Positions 7,490 to 16,946 of a stretch of 64,000 nucleotides of DNA are shown here, piece after piece. Origin of the DNA: Bradyrhizobium sp. AT1 (GTDB lineage: Bacteria; Pseudomonadota; Alphaproteobacteria; Rhizobiales; Xanthobacteraceae); contig NZ_JXDL01000001.1 in NCBI RefSeq assembly GCF_001590795.1, positions 5,159,073-5,223,072 of the forward strand. The letters are read 5' to 3'. The translations under genes were made by a program, and so were the position numbers. Position 1 is the first letter of the stretch; every line of letters starts with the position of its first letter. The notes below the pieces were generated by a model. That model searched no databases and was not told the DNA's origin. It worked only from the letters and a program-made list of their open reading frames with translations.

Positions 7490-8470
7490 ATGTCGCTCGA
7501 TTCGGACATCATCGTCGATCGCCGCCGGATCCGTCGCAAGCTGACGTTCTGGCGCGTGATGGCTGCGCTGATCGCGATCGCGGCGATCGCGAGCTTCGCG
7601 TTGATTGCAACGCCGGGCGCGCGGGGCAGCTTCGCATCCGCCGGCTCGATCGCACGGGTCCACATCGAAGGCCTGATCCGCAGCGATTCCGATCGCACGC
7701 AGGCGCTGGAGCGGCTGGAGAATTCGCAGGCCGCCGCGGTCATCGTTCACATCAACTCGCCGGGGGGCACCACCGCCGGCTCCGAGCAGCTCTACGATTC
7801 GCTCGTCCGGTTGAAGGCGAAGAAGCCGCTCGTAGTGGTGGTCGAGGGCCTCGCTGCCTCCGGAGGCTACATCACGGCGATTGCGAGCGACCACATCATT
7901 GCCCAGCAGAGCTCGCTGGTCGGGTCGATCGGTGTGCTGTTCCAATATCCCAACGTCTCCGAGCTGCTGAAGACCATCGGCGTCAAGGTCGAGGAAGTGA
8001 AGTCCTCGCCGCTGAAGGCCGCGCCCAACGGTTTCGAGCCGACCAGTCCCGAAGCAAGGGCCGCGCTCGATGCGCTGGTGAAGGATTCCTATGCCTGGTT
8101 CCGGGGATTGGTGAAGGATCGGCGTGGCATGGATGACACGCAGCTCGAGAAAGTGGCCGACGGCCGCGTCTTCACCGGACGCCAGGCGATCGATCTCAAG
8201 CTGATCGACCAGATCGGCGACGAGAAGACCGCGGTGACCTGGCTGGTCGAGCAGAAGGGCGTCAAGAAGGGGCTCTCCGTGCGCGATTACAAGCTCGAGC
8301 CGCGCTTTGGCGATCTGCCGTTCCTCAAGACGGCGGCCGCCGTCACGCTGGAAGCACTCGGTTTGGGCTCGATTGCGCATCAAATCGGACAAACCGGCGT
8401 TGCGCAGGCGGTCGACCGGTTCGGAATGGATGGAATGCTGGCCCTGTGGCAGCCGGCCGCCTCAAATTAA
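7490..8470 (+). CDS. sppA: Signal peptide peptidase SppA (S49 family)
   Basis: A 326-aa membrane-anchored serine protease that degrades cleaved signal peptides. A basic N-terminus is followed by one transmembrane segment (about 22-42). Catalytic Ser124 lies in AASGGY and the catalytic lysine is probably Lys176 in SSPLKAAPNG, the single-domain (short SppA) arrangement. TGGAG precedes the ATG. It lies upstream of ihfB, as in related genomes. Confidence 0.93.
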   Translation: MSLDSDIIVDRRRIRRKLTFWRVMAALIAIAAIASFALIATPGARGSFASAGSIARVHIEGLIRSDSDRTQALERLENSQAAAVIVHINSPGGTTAGSEQLYDSLVRLKAKKPLVVVVEGLAASGGYITAIASDHIIAQQSSLVGSIGVLFQYPNVSELLKTIGVKVEEVKSSPLKAAPNGFEPTSPEARAALDALVKDSYAWFRGLVKDRRGMDDTQLEKVADGRVFTGRQAIDLKLIDQIGDEKTAVTWLVEQKGVKKGLSVRDYKLEPRFGDLPFLKTAAAVTLEALGLGSIAHQIGQTGVAQAVDRFGMDGMLALWQPAASN

Positions 8471-8640
8471 GCGACTGGGCGAGCATTTGAGGGTTTTCCC
8501 GTCTGACGGGCGTCGGGTCAGCCTGCTTTTCCGGCATTTGTCACGCATTTTCACGACGCTCAGCCTTGATTTAGCGTCTTGACAGATCAAGGTATTTTCA
8601 CGGAAATGGTCATCCGCACGCTCCCGGGTCCTATCTCTCG

Positions 8641-8946
8641 ATGATCAAATCCGAACTTGTTCAGCGTATCGCCGAGCACAACCCGCATCTGTACCAGCGG
8701 GATGTCGAGAACATTGTGAATGCGATTCTCGAAGAGATCGTAGCGGCCCTCGCGCGCGGTGATCGCGTCGAGTTGCGCGGCTTCGGTGCCTTCTCGGTCA
8801 AGCATCGCCCTGCACGCGCCGGGCGCAATCCACGCACCGGCGCCCATGTGCCCGTCGACCAGAAGAGCGTTCCGTTCTTCAAGACCGGCAAGGAAATGCG
8901 CGAGCGGCTGAACCGCGACCATCCGGATCCCGGCGCGCCGGATTGA
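8641..8946 (+). CDS. ihfB: Integration host factor subunit beta
   Basis: A 101-aa HU/IHF fold protein, the beta half of the DNA-bending IHF heterodimer. The DNA-arm signature GRNPRTGAHVPV is intact, and the early acidic/helical part (MIKSELVQRIAEHNPHL) is typical of IhfB rather than HU. The 170-bp gap after sppA probably holds its own promoter. Confidence 0.95.
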   Translation: MIKSELVQRIAEHNPHLYQRDVENIVNAILEEIVAALARGDRVELRGFGAFSVKHRPARAGRNPRTGAHVPVDQKSVPFFKTGKEMRERLNRDHPDPGAPD

Positions 8947-9016
8947 GTTGTCGTCCGGGTTTTACCGAACGGCCGCGTGATGCGGCCGCAAACTTGATTC
9001 AAGACGAGCGATCGCG

Positions 9017-9409
9017 ATGCGAAAGTTCCTGACCGCGCTGATCGTGATTCCGCTGGGCCTGATCCTGGTGACCTTCGCCGTTGCCAATCGGCATTTCATC
9101 ACAGTCTCGTTCGATCCCTTCGTTGCGAACGACCCGTCCTTGTCGGTCACGCTGCCGCTGTTCCTGCTCCTGATCCTGGTGGCAGCCTTCGGGGTTCTCG
9201 CTGGCGGCTCCGCCGTCTGGGTCGGCCAGCGGCACTGGCGGCGCGCCGCGCGCCGGCAAGAGGCGGAGGCCCGGGCCGTGAGGGCCGAACTGACCGATCT
9301 GCGAGCCCAAATGGCCGCGGCAAGGCCCGAGTCCCGGCGCCTTCCCGCCCCGATCGGGGTCGGGCTTTACGGGCCCGTCGAGCGAGACAAGCAGCGCGCG
9401 ACGTTGTAG
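9017..9409 (+). CDS. LapA-domain inner-membrane protein
   Basis: A 130-aa protein with two hydrophobic segments (about 5-27 and 42-68) followed by a basic, Arg/Ala-rich cytoplasmic helix with coiled-coil character. This is the layout of the LapA/DUF1049 family, which in enterobacteria acts with LapB in controlling lipopolysaccharide assembly. The position between ihfB and trpF is conserved in proteobacteria (ihfB-lapA). No TPR-containing LapB follows here; trpF does. Confidence 0.8.
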   Translation: MRKFLTALIVIPLGLILVTFAVANRHFITVSFDPFVANDPSLSVTLPLFLLLILVAAFGVLAGGSAVWVGQRHWRRAARRQEAEARAVRAELTDLRAQMAAARPESRRLPAPIGVGLYGPVERDKQRATL

Positions 9410-9474
9410 AAGCGGCCCCGACCTAAAAGCCCGTTTTCCGGCCGTCGCTTGCGGCCTCCATCTGCTTTGAGACC

Positions 9475-10130
9475 ATGTCCCTGCTCGTCAAAATCTGCGG
9501 CCTGTCCACGCGCGAGACGCTTCAAACGGCGCTCGATGCGGGTGCGGATATGGTGGGGTTCGTGTTCTTCCCGCCGTCGCCGCGGCATCTGTCGCTGGAA
9601 GCGGGCCGCGATCTCGGCCGCCAGGTAAAGGGGCGCGCGCTCAAGGTGGCGCTCACCGTCGATGCCGATGACGCCACGTTCGACAACATCATGGATGCGC
9701 TGTCGCCGGACATCTTCCAGCTCCACGGCAAGGAGAGCGTCGCAAGGCTGCGCGACATCAAGCAGCGGTTCGGCCGTCCCGTGATGAAGGCGGTCCCGGT
9801 CGCCACCTCAGCCGATCTTGCCGTGCTGCCCGGCTATGCCGCGGTCGCCGATCGCATCCTGTTCGATGCGCGCGCGCCGAAGGATGCGACGCGGCCCGGC
9901 GGCCTCGGGGAGCCGTTCGATTGGCACCTGCTGCAAAACCTTGAGCTCGCGCTGCCGTATATGGTTTCAGGCGGACTTCACGCTGACAACCTCGCCGAGG
10001 CGCTCCGCGTTACCGGCGCGGGTGGCGTCGACGTCTCCTCTGGTGTCGAGAGCGCCCCCGGCGTCAAAGACCCGGAAATGATCAAGGCCTTCATTCGCGC
10101 CGCGCGCGCCACTCAAGAGTTGAGCGTCCG

Positions 10131-10134
<4 letters not shown>
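9475..10134 (+). CDS. trpF: Phosphoribosylanthranilate isomerase
   Basis: Catalyses the Amadori rearrangement of phosphoribosylanthranilate in tryptophan synthesis. A 219-aa TIM barrel: KICGLSTRE with the catalytic Cys, the Asp around 131-139 (LFDARAPKD), and the C-terminal phosphate-binding block SGGLHADN...GVDVSSGVE. Its TGA overlaps the trpB ATG in ATGA, so the two are translationally coupled. Confidence 0.96.
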
Positions 10135-11341
<1,207 letters not shown>

Positions 11342-11345
<4 letters not shown>

Positions 11346-12178
11346 CCACGCGTATCGACACCCGTTTTGCCGAGCTGAAGAAGCAGGGCCGCGCGGCTTT
11401 CGTCACCTATGTGATGGCCGGCGATCCCGATCCCGTGACGTCGCTCGAGATCGTCAAGGCGCTCTCGAAATCGGGTGCCGACGTCATCGAGCTCGGCATC
11501 CCCTTCACCGATCCGATGGCGGATGGTCCCTCGATTCAGGCGGCAGGCCTTCGTGCGCTCAAGGTCGGCATGACCTTGAAGAAGACGCTCGGTCTGGTGC
11601 GCGATTTCCGCAAGGACGACAACGCCACGCCGCTGGTCCTGATGGGCTATTACAATCCGATCTACATCTACGGCGTCGACAAGTTCTTGGCTGATGCCAA
11701 GACGGCCGGCGTTGACGGCCTGATCATCGTCGATCTGCCGCCGGAGGAAGACGACGAGCTCTGCATTCCCGCGCTGAAGGCTGGCCTGAACTTCATTCGC
11801 CTGGCGACGCCGACCACTGACGACAAGCGCCTGCCGGCGGTGCTCACGAACACGTCAGGCTTTGTCTATTACGTCTCGATCGCCGGCATCACCGGTGCCG
11901 CGGCGGCGGACGCGAATGTCGTCGGTGAAGCCGTCGCGCGCATCAAGCGGCACACCGAGCTGCCGATCTGCGTCGGCTTTGGCATCCGCACGCCCGAGGC
12001 GGCGCGCGCCATTGCCGAGAAGGCCGATGGTTCGGTGGTCGGCACCGCGCTGGTCGATGCGCTCAAGAACAGCCTCGATGCGGAAGGGCGCGCGACGGCC
12101 AAGACCGTCAATGCCGTCGCCGAGTTGACGGCAGCCCTGGCCCAGGGCGTCAAGGGCGCGCAACAGGCGGCCGAATAG
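11342..12178 (+). CDS. trpA: Tryptophan synthase alpha chain
   Basis: Cleaves indole-3-glycerol phosphate to indole, channelled to TrpB. A 278-aa TIM barrel with the catalytic Glu in ELGIPFTDPMADGP, the catalytic Asp in IVDLPPEE, and the phosphate-binding GFGIRTPE. GTG start at 11342 overlaps the trpB stop codon. Confidence 0.97.
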
Positions 12179-12268
12179 GCCCGAGACGACGGCTTGCCGG
12201 GCGGAGACCCGGCCGCCATATATCCCTTCAGGCGATCCGCCAGGCGGCATCGCACATCGGAGCAAACC

Positions 12269-13210
12269 ATGAACTGGCTTACCAATGTGGTCCGGCCGAA
12301 AATCCGCAACATGCTGCGGCGGGAGACGCCGGAGAATCTGTGGATCAAGTGCCCGGATTCCGGACAGCTCGTGTTCTACAAGGACGTCGAGGCCAACCAG
12401 TTCGTCATCCCCGGCTCGAACTACCACATGCGCATGGGCGCGGTGGCGCGTCTGAAGTCGATCTTCGACAACGAAACCTGGTTCGACGTGGCGCTGCCCG
12501 ACGTGACGCCCGATCCGCTCAAGTTCCGCGACGAGAAGAAATACGTTGACCGCATCAAGGATGCCCGCGCGCGAACCAACCTCAATGACGCGATCAAGGT
12601 CGGCTACGGCAAGCTCGAAGGCGCCGCCGTTGTCGTCGCCGTGCAGGATTTCGACTTCATGGGCGGCTCGCTCGGCATGGCCGCAGGCGAAGCCATCGTG
12701 CGCGGGCTCGAGCTTGCGGTCGAGAAGAAGTCGCCGTTCATCGTGTTCGCCGCCTCCGGCGGCGCGCGCATGCAGGAAGGCATCCTGTCGCTGATGCAGA
12801 TGCCGCGCACCACCGTTGCGGTGCAGATGCTGCGCGAGGCAAAGCTGCCCTACATCGTCGTGCTGACCAATCCGACCACCGGCGGCGTCACCGCGTCCTA
12901 CGCGATGCTCGGCGACGTGCAGATCGCCGAGCCCGGCGCGCTGATCGGTTTTGCCGGCGCGCGCGTGATCGAGCAGACCATCCGCGAGAAGCTGCCTGAA
13001 GGGTTCCAGCGCGCCGAGTACCTGAAGGAGCACGGCATGGTCGACATGGTCGTGCATCGCCACGAGCTGCGTCCGACGCTCGCCCGCCTTTGCCGCCTCT
13101 TGACCAAGGCGCCGGCGCAGGAAGGCGCATCGAAGCCCGTGCAGCCGGTCGTGAGCCCGGCGCAGATCGTCTCGGCCGCCGAGACGGCGCCGGCTGCGCC
13201 CCACGCGTGA
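12269..13210 (+). CDS. accD: Acetyl-CoA carboxylase carboxyltransferase subunit beta
   Basis: With AccA transfers CO2 from carboxybiotin to acetyl-CoA, the first step of fatty-acid synthesis. 313 aa; the crotonase-like core has GGSLGMAAGEA and FAASGGARMQEG. The N-terminal zinc ribbon is degenerate: the four ligand positions read Cys28, Ser31, Ile47, Ser50, so three of four cysteines are gone while the surrounding fold motif (NYHMRMG) is kept. The C-terminal tail is Pro/Ala-rich. The ATG at 12269 (MNWLTNVV) is the conserved start. It overlaps the folC GTG. Confidence 0.95.
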   Translation: MNWLTNVVRPKIRNMLRRETPENLWIKCPDSGQLVFYKDVEANQFVIPGSNYHMRMGAVARLKSIFDNETWFDVALPDVTPDPLKFRDEKKYVDRIKDARARTNLNDAIKVGYGKLEGAAVVVAVQDFDFMGGSLGMAAGEAIVRGLELAVEKKSPFIVFAASGGARMQEGILSLMQMPRTTVAVQMLREAKLPYIVVLTNPTTGGVTASYAMLGDVQIAEPGALIGFAGARVIEQTIREKLPEGFQRAEYLKEHGMVDMVVHRHELRPTLARLCRLLTKAPAQEGASKPVQPVVSPAQIVSAAETAPAAPHA

Positions 13211-14550
13211 ACGCGTCCCCTGACAGCACCAAGACGCCGCTCGGCGAATTGATCGGGCGGCTGTCGGCCCTGCATCAGAAGCGCATCGATCTCGGCCTCG
13301 AGCGGATGGACGGTCTGCTCGAACGGCTCGGCCACCCTGAACGCAAGCTGCCGCCGGTGATCCACATCGCCGGCACCAATGGCAAGGGCTCGACGCTCGC
13401 GTATCTGCGCGCAACGCTGGAGGCGGCAGGCCTGCGCGTCCACGCCTACACCTCACCCTATCTGGTCCGCATCAACGAATGCTTTCGCCTCGGCCGCGTC
13501 GGTGGCGGTGTGCTGGTCGGCGACGACGAGCTGCGGGCGGCTCTGGAAGAAGTCGAGCGCGTCAATGCCGGCGACGCCGCGACATTGTTCGAGCTGAAGA
13601 CCGCCGCCGCGTTCCTTCTGTTCGCGCAGAACCCGGCCGACGTGGTGCTGCTCGAAGTCGGCCTCGGCGGCCGGCTGGATTCGACCAATGTCATCGATCA
13701 GCCTGCGGCCTGCGTGATCACGCCGATCAGCATGGATCACATGGACTTCCTCGGCGATACCTTGGCCTCGATCGCCAGCGAGAAGGCCGCGATCATCAAG
13801 CGCGGCGTGCCCGTGATCTGCGCCGAGCAGTCGGCTGAAGCGATGGCCGTGATCGAGGCGCAGGCCAAGCGCATGCGCGCGCCGCTGTTCGCTGCGAACG
13901 AGAGCTGGCACGTCAATGTCGAGCGTGGCCGCCTGGTCTATTCCGATGACCGCGGTCTGATGGATCTGCCGGCGCCGCGTCTGTTCGGCCGCCACCAATT
14001 CGCCAATGCCGGCCTTGCCATCGCGACGCTGCGCGCGCTCCCGAACTTCAAGGTGAGCCATGTCGCCTTCGAGGCCGGCATCGTCGGTGCCGAATGGCCG
14101 GCGCGGATGCAGCGCATCAATTCGGGCGAGCTGCTGTCCTGGGGTCCGCAGGGCTCGGAGATCTGGCTCGATGGCGGGCACAATGCCGAGGGCGGCCGCG
14201 TCGCCGCCGCCGCGCTCGGCGACCTCGAGGAGCGGGTGTCGCGGCCGCTGGTCGTGATCGCGGGCATGATGGCCAACAAGGACGCGCAGGGCTTTCTGGC
14301 CAACTTCGCCGGGCTCACCCGTCACATCATCGCGGTGCCGATCCCCGATACCGAAAATGCGATGCCGGTCGATCGTCTCGCGGACGCCGCGCGCGGCCTC
14401 GGCATGCGCGTCGAGACCGTCTCCGGCGTCGAAGCCGCACTGCGGGCACTGGCGAAGCTCGCTTATGAAGTGCCGCCGCGCATCCTGATCACCGGCTCGC
14501 TTTATCTCGCCGGCCACGTGCTGGCCATCAACGGCACGCCGCCTGCATAG
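13207..14550 (+). CDS. folC: Folylpolyglutamate synthase / dihydrofolate synthase
   Basis: Adds glutamate to dihydropteroate and folates. A 447-aa Mur-ligase-type enzyme with P-loop IAGTNGKGSTLAYL, the SPYLV...E loop, EVGLGGRLDSTN, and DGGHNAEGG in the C-terminal domain. The GTG at 13207 overlaps the accD TGA (GTGA); earlier in-frame codons would lie inside accD. accD-folC linkage is conserved in proteobacteria. Confidence 0.95.
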   Translation: MNASPDSTKTPLGELIGRLSALHQKRIDLGLERMDGLLERLGHPERKLPPVIHIAGTNGKGSTLAYLRATLEAAGLRVHAYTSPYLVRINECFRLGRVGGGVLVGDDELRAALEEVERVNAGDAATLFELKTAAAFLLFAQNPADVVLLEVGLGGRLDSTNVIDQPAACVITPISMDHMDFLGDTLASIASEKAAIIKRGVPVICAEQSAEAMAVIEAQAKRMRAPLFAANESWHVNVERGRLVYSDDRGLMDLPAPRLFGRHQFANAGLAIATLRALPNFKVSHVAFEAGIVGAEWPARMQRINSGELLSWGPQGSEIWLDGGHNAEGGRVAAAALGDLEERVSRPLVVIAGMMANKDAQGFLANFAGLTRHIIAVPIPDTENAMPVDRLADAARGLGMRVETVSGVEAALRALAKLAYEVPPRILITGSLYLAGHVLAINGTPPA

Positions 14551-14557
14551 ATGTTGC

Positions 14558-14643
14558 GTAGCCCGGATGGAGCGAAGCGCAATCCGGGATTCGTGCCACA
14601 AGCAATGAACATCCCGGATTACGCTTCGCTCCATCCGGGCTAC
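14558..14643. repeat. Palindromic intergenic repeat, family A copy 2
   Basis: Same element as at 7284, 23686 and 34558. Near-perfect ~30-bp arms begin GTAGCCCGGATGGAGCGAAG and end with its inverse, with centre ATTCGTGCCACAAGCAATG. It fills the folC/metallophosphoesterase gap almost completely and ends 11 nt before the next ATG. Confidence 0.88.
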
Positions 14644-14654
14644 GGGAAATCCCC

Positions 14655-15395
14655 ATGCGTTTTGCCGCGATTGCCGACGTGCACGGAAACTACCTCGCGC
14701 TCGAAGCCGTGCTCGCCGACATTCGCGCGCAGGGCATCGCCGACATTGTCAATCTCGGCGACATGCTGAGCGGCCCGCTCGATGCCCGCCGCACCATCGA
14801 GATGCTGATGCCGCTCGACGCCGTGCATGTGCTCGGCAATCACGATCGCTATCTGCTCGACCGTCCGCCGGAGAAGATGGGCTCGTGGGACCGTCCCGCC
14901 TACGAAGCGCTCAATGCGGCGCAGCTCGATTGGCTGCGCGCGCAGCCGATGACGCGCGTGTACCGTGACGAGGTGTTCCTGTGCCACGCGACGCCCAGCA
15001 ATGATGAAGTCTATTGGCTCGACACCGTGCATCCCGACGGTACGGTCGCGCTCTCGCCGCTCGACCGCATCGAGCAGTACGCGCAAGGCATCATGCAATC
15101 GCTGATCCTGTGTGCCCACACCCATCTCGCCCGCGCCGTGCTTCTGCGCGACGGCCGCCTGGTCGTCAATCCCGGCAGCGTCGGCAGCCCGGGCTATCGC
15201 GACAAGCATCCGTTCCCGCACGTCGTCGAAGCCGGTACGCCACATGCGCGCTATGCGATCCTCGAACTGGCTGGCGATGCGTGGCAGGTGACGTTTCGAA
15301 ATGTTGCCTACGACCATGAGGCAATGGCCGCGCTCGCCCGCCGAAACAATCAGCCCGAGCTCGCGAATGCGCTGGCGACAGGGTGGATCGAGTAG
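14655..15395 (+). CDS. YfcE/MJ0936-type metallophosphoesterase
   Basis: A 246-aa calcineurin-like phosphoesterase. The metal ligands are in order: DVHGN (8-12), LGDMLSGP, GNHDRYL, CHATP, and the C-terminal CAHTH with NPGSVGSPG. Substrates in this group vary (phosphodiesters or cyclic nucleotides) and cannot be predicted. Its start is only 11 nt after the palindromic repeat, so the repeat lies in its leader or promoter. It is convergent with the DNA ligase gene. Confidence 0.88.
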   Translation: MRFAAIADVHGNYLALEAVLADIRAQGIADIVNLGDMLSGPLDARRTIEMLMPLDAVHVLGNHDRYLLDRPPEKMGSWDRPAYEALNAAQLDWLRAQPMTRVYRDEVFLCHATPSNDEVYWLDTVHPDGTVALSPLDRIEQYAQGIMQSLILCAHTHLARAVLLRDGRLVVNPGSVGSPGYRDKHPFPHVVEAGTPHARYAILELAGDAWQVTFRNVAYDHEAMAALARRNNQPELANALATGWIE

Positions 15396-15398
15396 GGG

Positions 15399-16463
15399 CT
15401 ACAGCGGCTTCAACAGCTTCATGGGATCCGCAGCCTTCTGCTTCAACTGATCGAAGCCGCATTGCCGCGGCGCCTTGTCGGGACGCCAGCGCAGGATCGA
15501 GGTGCCGTGGCGGAAGCGCTCGCCGCTGAAATGGTCGTAGCAGACTTCGATCACCAGCTTTGGCTTGAGCGGGCACCACTTTGCCGAGCGCTCGGTCGAC
15601 CAGCGGCTCGGTCCGCCCGGCGCGTTGCCGGTAAAGCCGGGCTCGCCAATCAGCGCCTCGAGCCGGTCGGTCAGATCGGGCTTCTCGTCCGCCTTGATCG
15701 CCGAGGTGAAGCCGACATGGTGCAATAGTCCCTTCGCGTCATAGAGACCTAGCAGCAGCGATCCCACGACCTTGCGGCCGGCGATCTTGTTGGTGGCATA
15801 GCGGAAGCCGCCGACCACGCAATCTGCGCTGCGGAATTTCTTGATCTTCTGCATGCCGTCGCGGTTTCCGGCTTGATAGGGCAGGTCGATCCGCTTGGCG
15901 ATGACACCGTCCGAGCCGCCGCCGGATTGCGCCAGCCACTTTTTGGCCGCGGCGTAGCTCGTCGCGGAGGGCGAGAGATAGAACAGGCTGCCTCTTAGAT
16001 TGGCCTTCGCAAATGCTTCCAGGGCTGGCCGTCGTTCGCTCAACTGCTTTTCGGCAAGCTGCTTGTCTCTGGCGGTCGCGAGCAGATCGAAGACGAGATA
16101 GAGCGCCGGCGTTTCCTGCGAGAGCTTTCTCACACGGCTGGCGGCTGGATGAATCCGCTGCAGCAGCGCGTCGAAAGAAAAGCCCTTGCTGTGCGGCACG
16201 ACGAGCTCGCCGTCGAGCGTGAAGCGGTCCGCTTTCAGCTTCAGTGCGGCGGCGACCACGTCCGGAAAATAGCGCGCCAGGTCTTCACCCGATTTCGAGC
16301 GCAGGTCGACATCGCTGCCATCGCGCGACAGCAGGCAGCGAAAGCCATCCCATTTCGGCTCGTACTGCCATTCCTTGCCGCGCGGGATCTCGTCGACCGA
16401 CCGCGCCTCCATTGCGACGAGAGATGTCGGTTTTCGAGAGCGCTTTCGGGGAGGGACTGGCAA
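15399..16463 (-). CDS. ATP-dependent DNA ligase (stand-alone LigC/LigD ligase domain)
   Basis: A 354-aa two-domain ligase. The adenylation domain has the nucleotidyl Lys in YEPKWDGFR (motif I), LDGEL (III), DGVIAKR (IV) and QKIKKFR (V). An OB-fold domain follows, ending with RWRPDKAPRQC. It has no primase or 3'-phosphoesterase domain, so it is the LigC type associated with repair or end joining, not the replicative NAD ligase. The start is uncertain: TTG 16463 gives a basic N-terminal tail, while ATG 16412 would shorten it by 17 aa. No Ku gene is in the window. Confidence 0.88.
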   Translation of the reverse strand: MPVPPRKRSRKPTSLVAMEARSVDEIPRGKEWQYEPKWDGFRCLLSRDGSDVDLRSKSGEDLARYFPDVVAAALKLKADRFTLDGELVVPHSKGFSFDALLQRIHPAASRVRKLSQETPALYLVFDLLATARDKQLAEKQLSERRPALEAFAKANLRGSLFYLSPSATSYAAAKKWLAQSGGGSDGVIAKRIDLPYQAGNRDGMQKIKKFRSADCVVGGFRYATNKIAGRKVVGSLLLGLYDAKGLLHHVGFTSAIKADEKPDLTDRLEALIGEPGFTGNAPGGPSRWSTERSAKWCPLKPKLVIEVCYDHFSGERFRHGTSILRWRPDKAPRQCGFDQLKQKAADPMKLLKPL

Positions 16464-16504
16464 GGGCGGGACTCGTCATACGCTGAACACGTCCCACCAA
16501 CGCA

Positions 16505-16529
16505 AACGGCCGGCATTTCGCCGGCCGTT
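16505..16529 (-). terminator. Hairpin terminator after trxA
   Basis: Perfect 10-bp stem AACGGCCGGC / GCCGGCCGTT (16505-16514 and 16520-16529) with a 5-nt loop, 27 nt beyond the trxA stop codon. The following T tract on the minus strand is short (TTTG), so termination strength is uncertain. Confidence 0.6.
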
Positions 16530-16556
16530 GTCGAAAAGAATCTTATGGCAGACAGA

Positions 16557-16877
16557 TCAGACTGCGGAGGTGATCCACTGCTGCAGCTTCGCCTTCGGCG
16601 CGGCGCCGACCTGGCGGGAGGCCATCTCGCCGCCCTTGAAGATCATGAGAGTCGGGATCGACATCACGCCGTATTTCGAGGCGGTCTTCGGGCTCTCGTC
16701 GACGTTGAGCTTGACGATCTTGACCTTGTCGCCCATCGCGCCGGCGATCTCGTCGAGGGCGGGCGCGATCATGCGGCAGGGGCCGCACCACTCGGCCCAG
16801 AAATCGACGACGACAGGGCCGTTCGCCTTGAGCACTTCGGCTTCGAAATCAGTGTCGGAAACCTTGCCAACGGCCAT
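16557..16877 (-). CDS. trxA: Thioredoxin 1
   Basis: A 106-aa classical thioredoxin reducing protein disulfides. The WCGPC active site and cis-Pro (SIPTL) are intact, with the buried Asp in VDFWAEW. The ATG at 16877 gives the usual length; an upstream GTG/ATG extension would add 20 residues. It lies downstream of addA (69 nt), the same neighbourhood as in other members of the order. Confidence 0.97.
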   Translation of the reverse strand: MAVGKVSDTDFEAEVLKANGPVVVDFWAEWCGPCRMIAPALDEIAGAMGDKVKIVKLNVDESPKTASKYGVMSIPTLMIFKGGEMASRQVGAAPKAKLQQWITSAV

Positions 16878-16946
16878 GGGAATACCTCGTTCGGTTGAAA
16901 GAGAATCGGCGCGACCTGGAATCGCGCCGGGGATCATGGCGTCAAC

